Shown here piece by piece: positions 22,742 through 33,524 of a stretch of DNA of 64,000 nt. Origin of the DNA: Apostichopus japonicus (taxonomy: Eukaryota > Echinodermata > Holothuroidea > Aspidochirotida > Stichopodidae); the NCBI RefSeq assembly GCF_037975245.1, contig NC_092570.1, forward strand, positions 9,757,501 through 9,821,500, given 5' to 3'. A model generated the notes under the pieces. It saw nothing but the letters and a program-made list of their open reading frames with translations. It was not told the DNA's origin and did no database searches. Position numbers and translations under genes: made by a program. Every line of letters begins with the position of its first letter. The first letter of the stretch is position 1.

Positions 22742-23401
22742 ATACTTGAGTGTAGGAGTTAGCAATAGTTGGGAGTCTGTGGGCAAACCTAAGACTGATA
22801 TTGTGGTGTTAATTTCTCAGGAATGTAGTACTACTGTAGGCTATAGTACAGTAGGTGCAACAGATTGAATGGGTCTGTCGAGAAAAAAAAAACCCTGCAA
22901 CAACTGAATACTGGTGTATGTTGTAGCTTATGTATTTTCCATTAACATATATACTATACGATCATGTCCTTAATAAAGTTTCATGGATCACACTGACATA
23001 GTGTGCCTACTTGTCAGTGTTGTCAACTGAGCACAGGGCTGATGACATCATTCAGTTTGTTATTATGCAGACAGCAAATGGCCATACTGATAATTATTAA
23101 TTGTTACTTATTCTTCATACTGCCCTTACTGGCCTTACCTGAACAGTGATGTATAAAAATGCAAGAAGTCGTTAAGCTTTTCATTTAAGAATAGTTTCAG
23201 CCTGTCCTATTTCAAACATATGATTGGCAGGTTTCCACGTTACATAGCTTATCAAAATGGAGCTGTTCTGTAAAGCAAGAAAATCACACATATGCATGCA
23301 TACAAACACACTCATATATAACAATTTCTGAATATCTTTTCAGCTGCCCAAAGGTACTGGAATGCAAGCTCTGTTGGGTGAATTAAAAAACCCTCATTGT
23401 A

Positions 23402-23944
23402 CTCTTTTATCATGGTCAGCGTAGCTGGAACCAGCAATGATGGTGATGTGGATTTGACAGTACCTAGACAAGAATTCAATAGCTGCTTTGTGTTGAAGTG
23501 GGTTCAACTTGCTCAAGGCCATGACAGGATGACGACTAGACATTAGGATGAATTATCTGTTGCAGAGCTCTATAAACCAGGCAGTTGTTAAAACATCCAT
23601 TGGGTGACCCTCACAGTCTACCAGGCACTGCATCGCAGAAGCAAAATGAAGTGTGTGTGATACCTTCATCTTATGAGAGTGGAATGGTATCAGTGTGGCC
23701 TCTGTCAATTTGGCTTCAAGTCTTTGTTTTCTTGAAAGCTGAGAAGATCTTTCAGTGGTTTCACACTGACCTCTGTACTTGACAATTCATGTGTATTTGC
23801 CAGCTCAGGAGGAAGCCAGATTTTAATTACATTAACCAATGCTGACTTTTTTTTGGACATGTGGTACATCTGCAAGGAGGTGAAGGAAGCAGTTGGAGTT
23901 GCATGGATGTGGAATCTTGTTGATAGTCTGGCAGTCTTATCCAC
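23402..23944 (-). pseudogene. decayed coding-like stretch, unknown
   Basis: On the minus strand an open frame (23944-23705) reads SFTSLQMYHMSKKKSALVNV and IKIWLPPELANTHELSSTEV. In other frames down to 23402 there is HPVMALSKLNPLQHKAAIEF and ITIIAGSSYADHDKR. The composition looks protein-derived but I do not recognise the family. It lies inside the 4.2 kb hAT element, so it may be remains of that element's transposase or of captured host sequence. Confidence 0.3.
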
Positions 23945-24233
23945 AGATTATCCCAAAGCTTCTCCACATTGCCACATTCAGAACTTATTACATTGATAAA
24001 CTTGAAAATTGCAGGAATCTAACAAAGCACCCATCAAGGGAATTTGTTTGTATAATTATTGAAAGCTGTGACCTTCTGATGTGACAGACTAATGTGAAAT
24101 AAAGGGCAGTAGATTACCTTGTAAATGAACCTTGTTATTGTTTGATTGTATCTAATGTTTGCAAAATTTTAAGTTGCATGCTACCAATTGAAACATAATT
24201 CTTTCTCTATTAATGGGATATAAATACTTCTCC

Positions 24234-24596
24234 TTAAAGGGTGTGGAGACTCCCGCACAAAGAAACGTCTCATGCCGGTTATCTGACCTAGTTTCGAATG
24301 CGGTGTAACAGAAGTGTTAGACACCACCATTGATCCCAGAAAATACACATACAGCTTGCTACCATCTGTAAATAGACATTAGTGTACAGTCAATACAAAC
24401 ATCACAGTCAATACCCACAACACAGTGCACATAGCAGCATGGACATCTCAGGTCTAGATAAAAGATAACAAGGTATCAGGTTTCATTACTGTCTGCATTT
24501 TGTAGCGACACAAAAAAAACTTCACTTGCAAGCAACGGAAAGTAAACTTTTTCAGAGCGCGGCATGCGGTTTAGGGCGAGTCTTCAATACCTTTAA
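24234..24596. mobile_element. TTAA-target MITE
   Basis: The element is 24238-24592 (355 bp). It is flanked by TTAA on both sides (24234-24237 and 24593-24596). Imperfect inverted ends are AGGGTGTGGAGACTCCCGC and GCGAGTCTTCAATACCT. The TTAA target suits piggyBac or Kolobok families; which one is not decided. Confidence 0.75.
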
Positions 24597-25169
24597 ATAT
24601 ACTGCATCGGTTGTTGTCACTTGATCATTTGCTTGTGTGTGAGCTAAACAGCTTAAATAATATGTAAAAAAACAATACAAACTTTCAAATTGCCAGATAT
24701 TTACTTGCTCAAAATCATTATCCAATCATGATTTGTTGCTATCCTTGAGTCCATTATTCAGATGATGAGGCAGATTCCCTTCAACTCTCCATGATGAAGG
24801 TAAAACCTTATATCTTAACCAACTGCCATTGAGTGTCCATTTGAAAGTTTCAAACACACAAGTGCATTGATTAAAACAAAGACTTTATTGCTGTGGTTGC
24901 AGGAACTGGATTTCAGTCTAGTAGTCACTCACCAGGTTTGTCATCACAGTCTGCTAACTGTGGCTTTTTATGTTAGGAGTTTTTCTTCAGAGCACATGTC
25001 ACCTTTGATTTGTAAAAAAAGTCCTGAAATTCAGGGAGTTAAAATTTACTGTCTAAAGATAATTTAAAAAGATTTTTTTTAACTTCAATCATCAATGTGG
25101 GTGTCAATTAAGGGAATAAGGAGGTACTGATGCAACTTTGATAAATGATAGTTGACTGCATTCAAATTA

Positions 25170-25860
25170 AACCAAGGCCTAGGCTATACTTTTGAAGAAG
25201 AAAAAATTAGGCTGAATTCATGTTAGCCTAAAAAGGCTAGGCCAATGCTGACAATTAACACAAACCAAGGTCATTTAACCATTTGGGCACTTGTTTATGG
25301 CATACTAAAAAGGGTCTATATAATTAGGCCTGTATGTATACACAACCCACAAGTTGCCAATGAGTATAGACCTAGCCTAACTAGTTTAGGCCTAGGCTAC
25401 TTTGTTTTCCTTAGACCTAGTTTAATTGGGCCTTATACTGTGCCATATTATGTAATGTGCTATAACAGTTGTAGTAATAGACGGAATGGTCCCGGTCTAA
25501 CTAAGCCCAGGCTTAACTTATGCTTCGGGCTTAACTAAGGATTAGGGCTTTACGTGATGCCTAGAGGCTAGCCCACCCTTTTACATTAAACTAAAAGTGA
25601 TACTTTTTTAGGCTAGGCATAGCCTAGGCATACAATAACTAGGAATTAGGATAACTATATGTGCGACTGAAACTGCCATGCCTATGATTAGGAGAGCTGG
25701 CATAATGAAATCGAATTTGTGGATCGTAAAACGAGAGAGAATAGCCATGCATGTAATTACAGAAACCAGTCTGAACGTAAAATTCTCGCATTGCTTGTAC
25801 ATTACTCGTATTACACTAGGGCCTATGGCTAGTATGGGCCTAGGCTACACAGACTTTTTT
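25170..25860. repeat. stretch rich in GGCCTAGGC-type motifs
   Basis: Many scattered copies of AGGCCTAGGCTA-like sequence on both strands (for example near 25175, 25390 and 25845). It is a low-complexity palindromic motif field with no gene recognised. It lies inside the 4.2 kb hAT element. Confidence 0.5.
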
Positions 25861-26681
25861 TCATTAGATCTCCATCTTGTTCTTTCTACTTCCAAAAAAT
25901 TCCTCTTCTTTTATGGTCAGTCGGATAATCAAACAACAATATCCATGTTCTGACCGATTGCAGCATCCCCAGCACCATTTCTTTCATAATTTCGTACTTT
26001 TTTCGTGTACACAAACGATAGTCTATACACTGTGAGTATGCGTGTCGTCTGCTATAAAGTTTTCAAGTGGACCTATTTTACCACCCTGTGTGGGCGTTTT
26101 CCCTCTCGACCAATCCAAATCGGTTACATGGTTGGCCAAACTCTCTCTATATACGGCTCTGTTGACTATCAAAGCATAGCGCCACCATGAGTTGGCGCGA
26201 AGCGTACAAGAAAATTTTGGGATTTACAAACCCTCTAGATGGCCGGAAACGGCACTTCCCGAGGTTTCCAAGCGGCATATACCCAATTTTAAAATAGGGA
26301 TATCATGTCCAAAATATCTCATAATCAGGATCCAAAATACTTTTTTTTTTAAAATTTCGGGTGTTATTTTGGGAAAATTGCCCCTGTCAATCTTGTTTCA
26401 GGCGCTACGTTAGAATGTTCGAGAGCTCTTTTATATTATTCGATGAAGAAAATGGCCTCATGCAGGCTATTATAGGCCTATACACATGCAATACACAATT
26501 ACACATAGTTACATATCTAGGTACCGATTGCTAGGGCATCCAGGTGAAACGTGTATTAAGCATTACCCTGGTAACATGAGATTCTCAGCTGTTCGAGGGA
26601 ACATGTACGTGTGTAGGCCTACTATAGGGCCTATATGAATACTATGAGGGTGCATATATGTACTATATCAATACCGTGGGC

Positions 26682-27156
26682 GCAAGGTGGCATACTCCTA
26701 TTAGAGTCTATATCAATCCGCTCGATTGTTCTCCTTCAGGAAAAGTGCCAAAAAGCAGCGGGAGAACATCTTTTGTGACCTGTTATCAATCATAATCTAG
26801 TTTTTTGTGGCTTGCATGTTGAAGACCATGAATGGAAGTACATGTGGTGAGAAAATTGGGTCAATTGAGGCAATTTTAGACCCCTTTATGCCTCCCAGGA
26901 GCAGCGTAGGAAATTTGTTTACCACTGAGTGAAGAGGTTTGTTTACAAGTGACGAAAACTTCCGGCTCGGATAGCAAAAAATTTTCACGGTCATGGTACG
27001 GAAAATTGATGGTGCCATGAAAGGCCAACTTGTCAGCTATCCGGTGATGGGTAGCGTTTAGCTAGTGAAAACTTCTATCTAGACTTAGAGACCACATTAC
27101 TTTTGTGATTTAGTGTGTAAGTCAATGGGGCTTTTAATGGGCGTATGCTACCGCAA
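26682..27156 (-). mobile_element. 467-bp MITE with 4-bp target duplication, copy 1
   Basis: The element is 26686-27152. Inverted ends are GGTGGCATACTCCTATTA and GGTAGCATACGCCCATTA, each read inward. GCAA lies immediately outside both ends. A 73-codon frame (27018-26797, minus strand) starts MAPSIFRTMTVKIF and recurs in copy 2 (41770-42236, opposite orientation). Copies are near identical and of exactly equal length. Superfamily not identified; a 4-bp duplication excludes hAT. Confidence 0.85.
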
Positions 27157-27443
27157 TAATACATTTTGTTGTTATAGGGCCAATGAAGCCTACAGTCAAC
27201 TATTCTTCCTTTATAAAGACGGTTTATTTGAAAAGATCGCACTGCGTTTATGGTAGGCGAGAAATGAAGCTAAAAAAGAGCCGTACATTCACGATGATGC
27301 ATAAATGTAGGCATGAAAATATTCTTATCCCTGGCATTTGGTGGGGGGATATGGTGTATTACATCCCCTCCATCCATTTTCATGGGGGGATATATCCCCC
27401 TCCCCCCCCCCCCCCCCCCAGGATCGCCGCCCATGATGACCAC

Positions 27444-28403
27444 TGGTATTACCTAATTCTAATTCAGTGATATTTGTTATAGTATAGTGTAGACAAAGCA
27501 CGTCATCTTGATTCCAAAATAAAAACCGTAACATAATATCTAAATAGAGCAGTTAAGCGAAAGCCCACATCTGACCTGTGCGACTCGAGTTGGCCACTTC
27601 TCTGCATCAAAATTAGAGTGAGACCAGTAATCCGTTTACTTCAAAGCGAAGATTTTCATACATCTAGATATAACTACCCGAAATTTAGGCCACAAATATT
27701 ATGTAACTATGTATCAATTGTGAATATTCTGTCTATACGATAAAGGAAAGGACCGGTTTGTGTGAGACTATACGGTGGTGTTATATAAATCAGCTTTGTA
27801 CAGCAATCTGAAACTGGGTTCGGTAGGAACTGACGTGAGACCCCACCTGATTATTGCTATATTTGGTAAGTATGTTCCTTAATTGCTTACTTGTAGTATT
27901 GACCTGTATAAAGATTGGAATCATTTATCAAACAGTTGCTGCGCCCAATCAATTATGGCTCAAATATCTCGAAAGGGTCACGTGACAAGCTGTGGTAGGT
28001 GTACGAGAACCATGAGTGTCTTAGTTCACCCCAGTTCATTGCCCCAGAGGTAAGTTGAGGATTTGCTCACAACTATATAACTCAACCCCTTTCTATAATA
28101 AAGTTACACGAGTTTACGCTCTCGTAAATGATCGTCGCGGACACTGTATCAGTTATAGCACTAAAGTCTACCAAACGTGGCGACTATTTTTCATTTGCTT
28201 TCTTTTACGACTCTTCGTCCTTGCTCAATGACATATGACTCTGCTGGCACCCAGCTAATAAAACCATGACGGAGAACAGGAAAACGATATTCCATTTTCT
28301 GGATAAAGTATAAATGATTATCGAATTACACACGCATACCAGGGTCCCTGTATTACAACTTAAACTGACATCTTTGGAGGTGAGGGGGGGCGGGGGAGGG
28401 GTA
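27444..28403. other. intergenic, nothing recognised
   Basis: AT-rich sequence without a supported gene or repeat. Confidence 0.45.
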
Positions 28404-28553
28404 ATTGTTTTCAGTGGCGGCGGAACCGGGGGGCTGGGGGGGCTCAGCCCCCCCCCCCAATGAAAAAGTTAAGGGGGCAAATACATGATAAGCCCCCCCA
28501 ATATTTACCAAGGCTCCGAAACGTGCATCTGCCCATTTTTCAATGCATACTTG

Positions 28554-29609
28554 CAGGCTTGGAGTAATCGTAATCAGTAATCGTAATCGATTACAATCGA
28601 TTACATTTTTTGAAGTAATCGTAATCGTAATCGATTACTTTTGTGAAAATTACAAAGTAATCGTAATCGTAATCGATTACAAGGGCAAAGTAATCGTAAT
28701 CGTATTACATTTATGATTACAGTGAAATTTGAATGAGAAGGGCAAAATTAGTAGAAATGATTAAAACTAATTCTTACTATTGGCTTTTAGTGTGACCAAA
28801 GAAGTGTTACTGCTTCTATAATTCTCTAGCACAATAAACTTATACTAAGAAGTACTGGGGATTTGATCGCCATATTCAAGGATTTTTTATCACCTGAATT
28901 ATTCTGTTCAATGCTGCCTCTCAGCGTTCACAATCCTTTTGCATACACAACTGGTTGACATTAGTTGACATGGTGTGCTGATTATAGAAAATTATTTCAT
29001 TAGTATATTAAACACTTAACAAACAATAACAGTCAGGCTGACAAAATACACCCTTTAAATTCATTTAAGTAAGTAAATTTGATAAATAATTCCATTTGCC
29101 ATGTTCAGTGGGCCACAAGGCTCAGGTGTAGCAGCTATTGAAAGCACATTGCTATTTATGTCAGTCTATTGTTCTCATTTGAAAACAGGAAAATCTTCAT
29201 TTGTTTTACTTTAGTATTTGTCTGTTTACTCTTTGTCTGTTTAAATTGTATTTTTTACTGGACTTATGGGTTACACATCTTAAACGTGTTAAGGCATAAA
29301 TGTGTAATGCCTGGTAGGAATTGTAGATATACTTCCACAATTTTGTCCGTATACTGTAAATGCCCTTCCTTTGCCCTATTTCATTGCCCTTTTTCCCGGC
29401 AGAGAGTTATATTAAACAGATATGCAGAGGACTGTGCAAGTAACCACAATGTAATCGTGATTGTAATCACTATTACATTACAATGTAATCGTAATCGTAA
29501 TCGATTACTTCAACTTTAGGCTGTAATCGTAATCGTAATCATAATCATACATTCTCAAGTAATCATAATCGTAATCGATTACATTCAGATGTAATCGCCC
29601 CAACCCTTG
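28554..29609. mobile_element. hAT-like insertion with TAATCG arrays
   Basis: This 1056-bp block is present only in the left composite copy. The uninterrupted site is seen in the right copy. Its ends, CAGGCTTGGAG and CCCCAACCCTTG, are imperfectly inverted. Inside each end lie arrays of TAATCG hexamers broken by ATCGATTAC palindromes (28566-28720 and 29446-29597), as in known hAT families. The 8-bp duplication expected for hAT is not visible. Confidence 0.7.
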
Positions 29610-29828
29610 TCGATCTGTCCGATGCACACGTATACTATATAGGTGTAATAATTTTAGTAATTGCTGGGGGACCCTCGGCCCGTCCCCTGGCTATAGACCA
29701 CATTGCCACCCCAACCGCGTCTTCACGCCTCGTGAAAAGTGGAAGCAGTGAGTGTGAGTACCGGTAAGCGTAACACAACTTCGTCTTAGGCCAATGACTT
29801 GCCTCATTTCAGCCAGTTCTCCAACATC

Positions 29829-30240
29829 CCCTTACTTAGCGGCGGAGCCTCCATATATACAGTCAGGGGCGGATGCCCCCACCACCCCCCCCCCCCCTTG
29901 ACGGACTCAAATGGTCAGCTTTTCACTACTTTTTATTTATTCGCGATTATTGACTATTTTATTGCGCTCTCATATACCTATTGACATTTGTCATATTCTG
30001 TTGGTGTAATTTTCCGACAAAATGGCGACGACACCTATTTATTCTCCGTTTATCTGCAAATTAGCAAGGCCCGGAAAGGGTCATTTCCTGCAATCTAGGG
30101 AGTATCTTTACTCAAAATTTTTCTGTACGCTCCGCGCCAACCTGTGGTGGCGCTCCGCTTAGATAGTGTCGAAAGCGCCCCTACAGACCATTCTTGCCCC
30201 CCCCCCGACCAATACCCCTAGCTCCGCCACTGCCCTTACT
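29829..30240 (-). mobile_element. inner MITE of left composite
   Basis: The element is 29837-30232 (396 bp). The target duplication CCCTTACT is exact at both sides. The ends are TAGCGGCGGAGC and GCTCCGCCACTG. The same element at the same position, with the same duplication, lies in the right composite copy (31790-32191). It contains one GCGGAGCG module (about 30122-30168, minus strand). Confidence 0.9.
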
Positions 30241-30931
30241 ACACTCAAAAACGTCTTTGCGAGTACACTACAAGTAATAGCTACTCTCTTAAAACACCAT
30301 CGAATATACAAATTACAATGTTTTTACAGACTTTTACGTGCAATCTGAGAAATTGCAGGCTTAAGACCCATATTTTAGGGCAAGATATTAGCAGTATAAA
30401 ACACTCGGGAAGTGCCGTTTCCGGCCATCTGGGGGTTTGAAAAAACCCAATTTTTTTTTTTACGCTCCGCGCCAACTGATGGTGGCGCTCCGCTTAGATA
30501 GTCTCCACACATTAGCGCCCCCCCCCCAATAATTTTCCCGTTCCGCCGCGCCTGATTGTTTTATATCATGAGAAATGGTGTTCCGGATGGAACACCAAAC
30601 CGTAGGATGTCCATACTGATAGTGTACTGTATGATACGTTTAAGCAAACAACACACGAACGAGACATCAAAATATAAGCTTGATCAAATTGAGTTTACTA
30701 CTCATTTGTTTGAATTTTTCAAAACATTTTAACTGCTAACTGAAGTAATTTTGCTTCATGCGAACCTAGATCAATTATCTTGTAACCGCTCACATGGCCG
30801 GCTCACATTGCCGTTAAAGAAATAAAGGCATCGTTCTCCAGAAATTACGTTCGGGTTATTGAAACTAGTGGCCTCGATAAGATTGTGCATGCGTTTTAAG
30901 AATTGACATTTACACGTTTTAAGACGCAATA

Positions 30932-30991
30932 CCTTAGCCTGACCCTTAGCCTGGCCCTTAGCCTGGCCCTTAGCCTGACCCTTAGCCTGAC
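30932..30991. repeat. 12-bp minisatellite, five units
   Basis: Five head-to-tail copies of CCTTAGCCTGRC. The minus-strand open frame through it reads as an RLRVRL-type repeat and is not thought to be a gene. Confidence 0.9.
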
Positions 30992-31462
30992 CATGACACG
31001 AAAAATCAAGCCACTTGATCCGCTCTCAATCCCTGTTCCATTAAAGTAGGACATCGATAATATATCACGACTAGTGTTAAGCCTATAATTGTTTGCGATA
31101 TCGGTATCGGCCGATATTTGCAATATCGGCGGCATAACGACATCGGCTAAACTTAGCCTTGTTGCCGGTAACGGCACACCGATATTGAACGTTTTTTTCA
31201 CAACGAAGTCCCTTCTTGTTATTTGTGATGATTTATTAATCTGTCCTAAACAATACATCCTCAGTTTCGTTTTCGATTAATAGCCAGTGGTCGATATGCC
31301 CATCAGCTGTTCAACGAATCAAGACGAAAGTTCCGAAAAATATTTACTGCTAACGATCAGTAAATTACCGTGGCTGTAAAGGGACATTTCGATATTTCGA
31401 TGTTTTGACTTTTTGGTTTCGAGATTTCGACTTTCACGTTTCTGAGATTCCGATTTTTTGCA

Positions 31463-32566
31463 CGCACGGCCAGGCGCGGCGGAACGGAAAAATTATTGGG
31501 GGGGCTAATGTGTGGAGACTATCTAAGCGGAGCGCCACCATTGGTTGGCGCGGAGCGTACAAGAAAATTTTGGGTTATTTCAAACCCCCAGATGGCCGGA
31601 AACGGCACTTCCCGTGTGTTTTATGCTGCGAATACCTAGCCCTAAAATATGGGTCTCAAGTCTGCAATTTCTCAGATTGCACGTAAAAGTCTGTAAAAAC
31701 ATTGTAATTTATATATTCGATGGTGTTTTAAGAGAGTAGCTATTATACTCGTAGTGTACTCGCAAAGACGTTTTTGAGTGTAGTAAGGGCAGTGGCGGAG
31801 CTAGGGGTATTGGTCGGGGGGGCAAGAATGGTCTGTAGGGGCGCTTTCGACACTATCTAAGCGGAGCGCCACCACAGGTTGGCGCGGAGCGTACAGAAAA
31901 ATTTTGAGTAAAGATACTCCCTAAATTGCAGGAAATGACCCTTTCCGGGCCTTGCTAATTTGCAGATAAACGGAGAATAAATAGGTGTCGTCGCCATTTT
32001 GTCGGAAAATTACACCAACAGAATATGACAAATGTCAATAGGTATATGAGAGCGCAATAAAATAGTCAATAATAGCGAATAAGTAAAAAATATATTGAAA
32101 AGCTGAAAAGGGCGCCAGCAGTCCATTTGAGTCTGTCGGGGGGGGGGGGGGCATCCGCCCCCTGACTGTATATATGGAGGCTCCGCCACTAAGTAAGGGG
32201 ATGTTGGAGAACTGGCTGAAATGAGGCAAGTCATTGGCCTAAGACGAAGTTGTGTTACGCTTACTGGTACTCACACTCACTGCTTCCACTTTTCACGGGG
32301 TGTGAAGACGCGGTTGGGGTGACAATGTGGTCTATAGCCAGGGGACGGGCCGAGGGTCCCCCAGCAATTACTAAAATTATTACACCTATATAGTATACGT
32401 GTGCATCGGACAGATCGACAAGTATGCATTGAAAAATGGGCAGATGCACGTTTCGGAGCCTTGGTAAATATTGGGGGGGCTTATCATGCATTTGCCCCCT
32501 CAACTTTTTCATTGGGGGGGCTGAGCCCCCCCAAGCCCCCCCGGTTCCGCCGCCACTGCGCACGGC
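31463..32566 (+). mobile_element. composite hAT MITE, right copy
   Basis: The element is 31471-32558 (1088 bp). Ends are CAGGCGCGGCGGAACGG and CCGGTTCCGCCGCCACTG. The 8-bp target duplication CGCACGGC is exact at 31463-31470 and 32559-32566. It contains the inner MITE 31790-32191. Two GCGGAGCG modules lie about 50 bases inside its left end and about 65 bases inside the inner element. Short open frames such as the one at 31545-31739 recur in the other copy only because the DNA is duplicated. Confidence 0.94.
31782..32199 (+). mobile_element. inner MITE of right composite
   Basis: The element is 31790-32191 (402 bp), with ends CAGTGGCGGAGC and GCTCCGCCACTA. The 8-bp target duplication AGTAAGGG is exact at 31782-31789 and 32192-32199. 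This is the reverse complement of CCCTTACT seen in the left composite. Confidence 0.92.
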
Positions 32567-33218
32567 GCGGGTAACAACTCGAGAGTCCGAGTTATCTCGT
32601 CTAACCGTAACACTGCATGAGGCCTACTTGATGTAAATATGATAAGAATATCTGACATACGCAACGAAAAGGGTACAATTATCAAACAATTGTTAATTGT
32701 CTCCTTCTTGGTCATGGCATTTCGCTCTCAAAGGCAATTGATACGACTCTTGAGGGAACAAGGCATGTATCAAAGGAAATTTTGTTAGACAGGTAGGTCC
32801 GACTATTGGCCGAGTGACTCGTGTTGTTGTGTAATCGATTAGTGTAGGTATTATATACATAAACTATGCACTAAACCTTTCACTTGATTCATTTATTTCA
32901 TCTAATTTTGAAGAAAAAATAATAAATTGTAAGATAATCTCGACTTACAAAATGCACGTCCCATAATGATGGATTAAGTCAAACAAAACATTCAAATCGA
33001 AATGCCCTTTTACAGCCACGGTAGTAAATATATAGACCTTTCAGGCCACATAACATTACTACATAGCAGTTTCACCAGTCTGGATGCTGTACAAGAAAAC
33101 ACAACAAAATTAAAACCAAACATACCCGCTATCACCTGGGTGGTACCCTTGCAAATATTCTTGGCAACAATACAAGAAACGTTTTTTTCACAATCGAAGT
33201 TGTAAACATGGCAAACTC

Positions 33219-33524
33219 TACGGCGGTCATAAGGTGACATGCGAGATGCAGAGTTATCATGTTAGCATAACACGACATCACCACAACATTTTGAATATTG
33301 TCGAGATACCGGCATACGTTAACTTGACATCTCGGTAAATTTCGTCAAAGCGTCGAGTTGCCATGTTACACCCAACTCGGCATACCGAGTGACGCTAACG
33401 TTACATCTCAAATTTTAAAATTTTGTCGAAATGACGAGTTGGGTGTTATGCCATGGGTGTTACGTGTGTTGGGTGTTATGCTAACGTGGTAACTCTACAT
33501 CTCGATTGCCTTATGACCGCCGTA
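33219..33524. mobile_element. TA-target MITE (Tc1/mariner type)
   Basis: The element is 33221-33522 (302 bp) flanked by TA on both sides. Inverted ends of about 50 bases start CGGCGGTCATAAGG and include GAGATG and GTTAGCATAACAC. It lies inside the 3.4 kb hAT element. Confidence 0.85.

Larger units (their letters stand above)
21907..26169. mobile_element. 4.2 kb hAT element with 31-bp inverted ends
   Basis: The element is 21915-26161 (4247 bp). The 31-bp inverted ends are perfect and start CAGAGCCGTATATAGAGAG. The exact 8-bp target duplication TTGACTAT lies at 21907-21914 and 26162-26169. It inserted about 52 bases inside the left end of the larger hAT element. The size could once have held a transposase, but none was recognised with confidence. 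Its perfect ends suggest a fairly young insertion. Confidence 0.9.
21855..27443. mobile_element. large hAT-type element holding four other elements
   Basis: The element is 21863-27435 (5573 bp). Inverted ends share CATGGGCGGCGATCC. The 8-bp target duplication ATGACCAC is exact at 21855-21862 and 27436-27443. Inside are a 4.2 kb hAT element (21915-26161), which itself holds a LINE fragment and a TTAA MITE, and a 467-bp MITE (26686-27152). A GCGGAGCG module remnant lies just right of the inner element (about 26165-26215). Without the insertions the host element is under 1 kb, so it was probably non-autonomous. Confidence 0.85.
28404..30562 (-). mobile_element. composite hAT MITE, left copy
   Basis: The element is 28412-30554 (2143 bp). 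Ends are CAGTGGCGGCGGAACCGG and GTTCCGCCGCGCCTG. The 8-bp target duplication ATTGTTTT is exact at 28404-28411 and 30555-30562. It is an inverted copy of 31471-32558. It holds the same inner MITE (29837-30232) as that copy, plus an extra 1056-bp insertion (28554-29609). Without the extra insertion it is 1087 bp against 1088 bp for the other copy. Confidence 0.93.

Noticed and set aside
24285-24310. Possible tRNA-like B box and SINE
   Set aside because: GTTTCGAATGC resembles a B box, but there is no matching A box and the block lies within a TTAA-flanked element with inverted ends.
21905-26171. A 12-bp target duplication with 29-bp inverted ends at the 4.2 kb element
   Set aside because: Moving the boundary out by two bases gives ends starting CAGAG and an exact 8-bp duplication, which fits the hAT family better.
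31545-31739. Recurring short frames (here and at 26192-26413, 30281-30475) starting MARSV as a conserved gene family
   Set aside because: They lie in copies of the same transposon module. The similarity comes from duplicated DNA, and other frames are just as similar.
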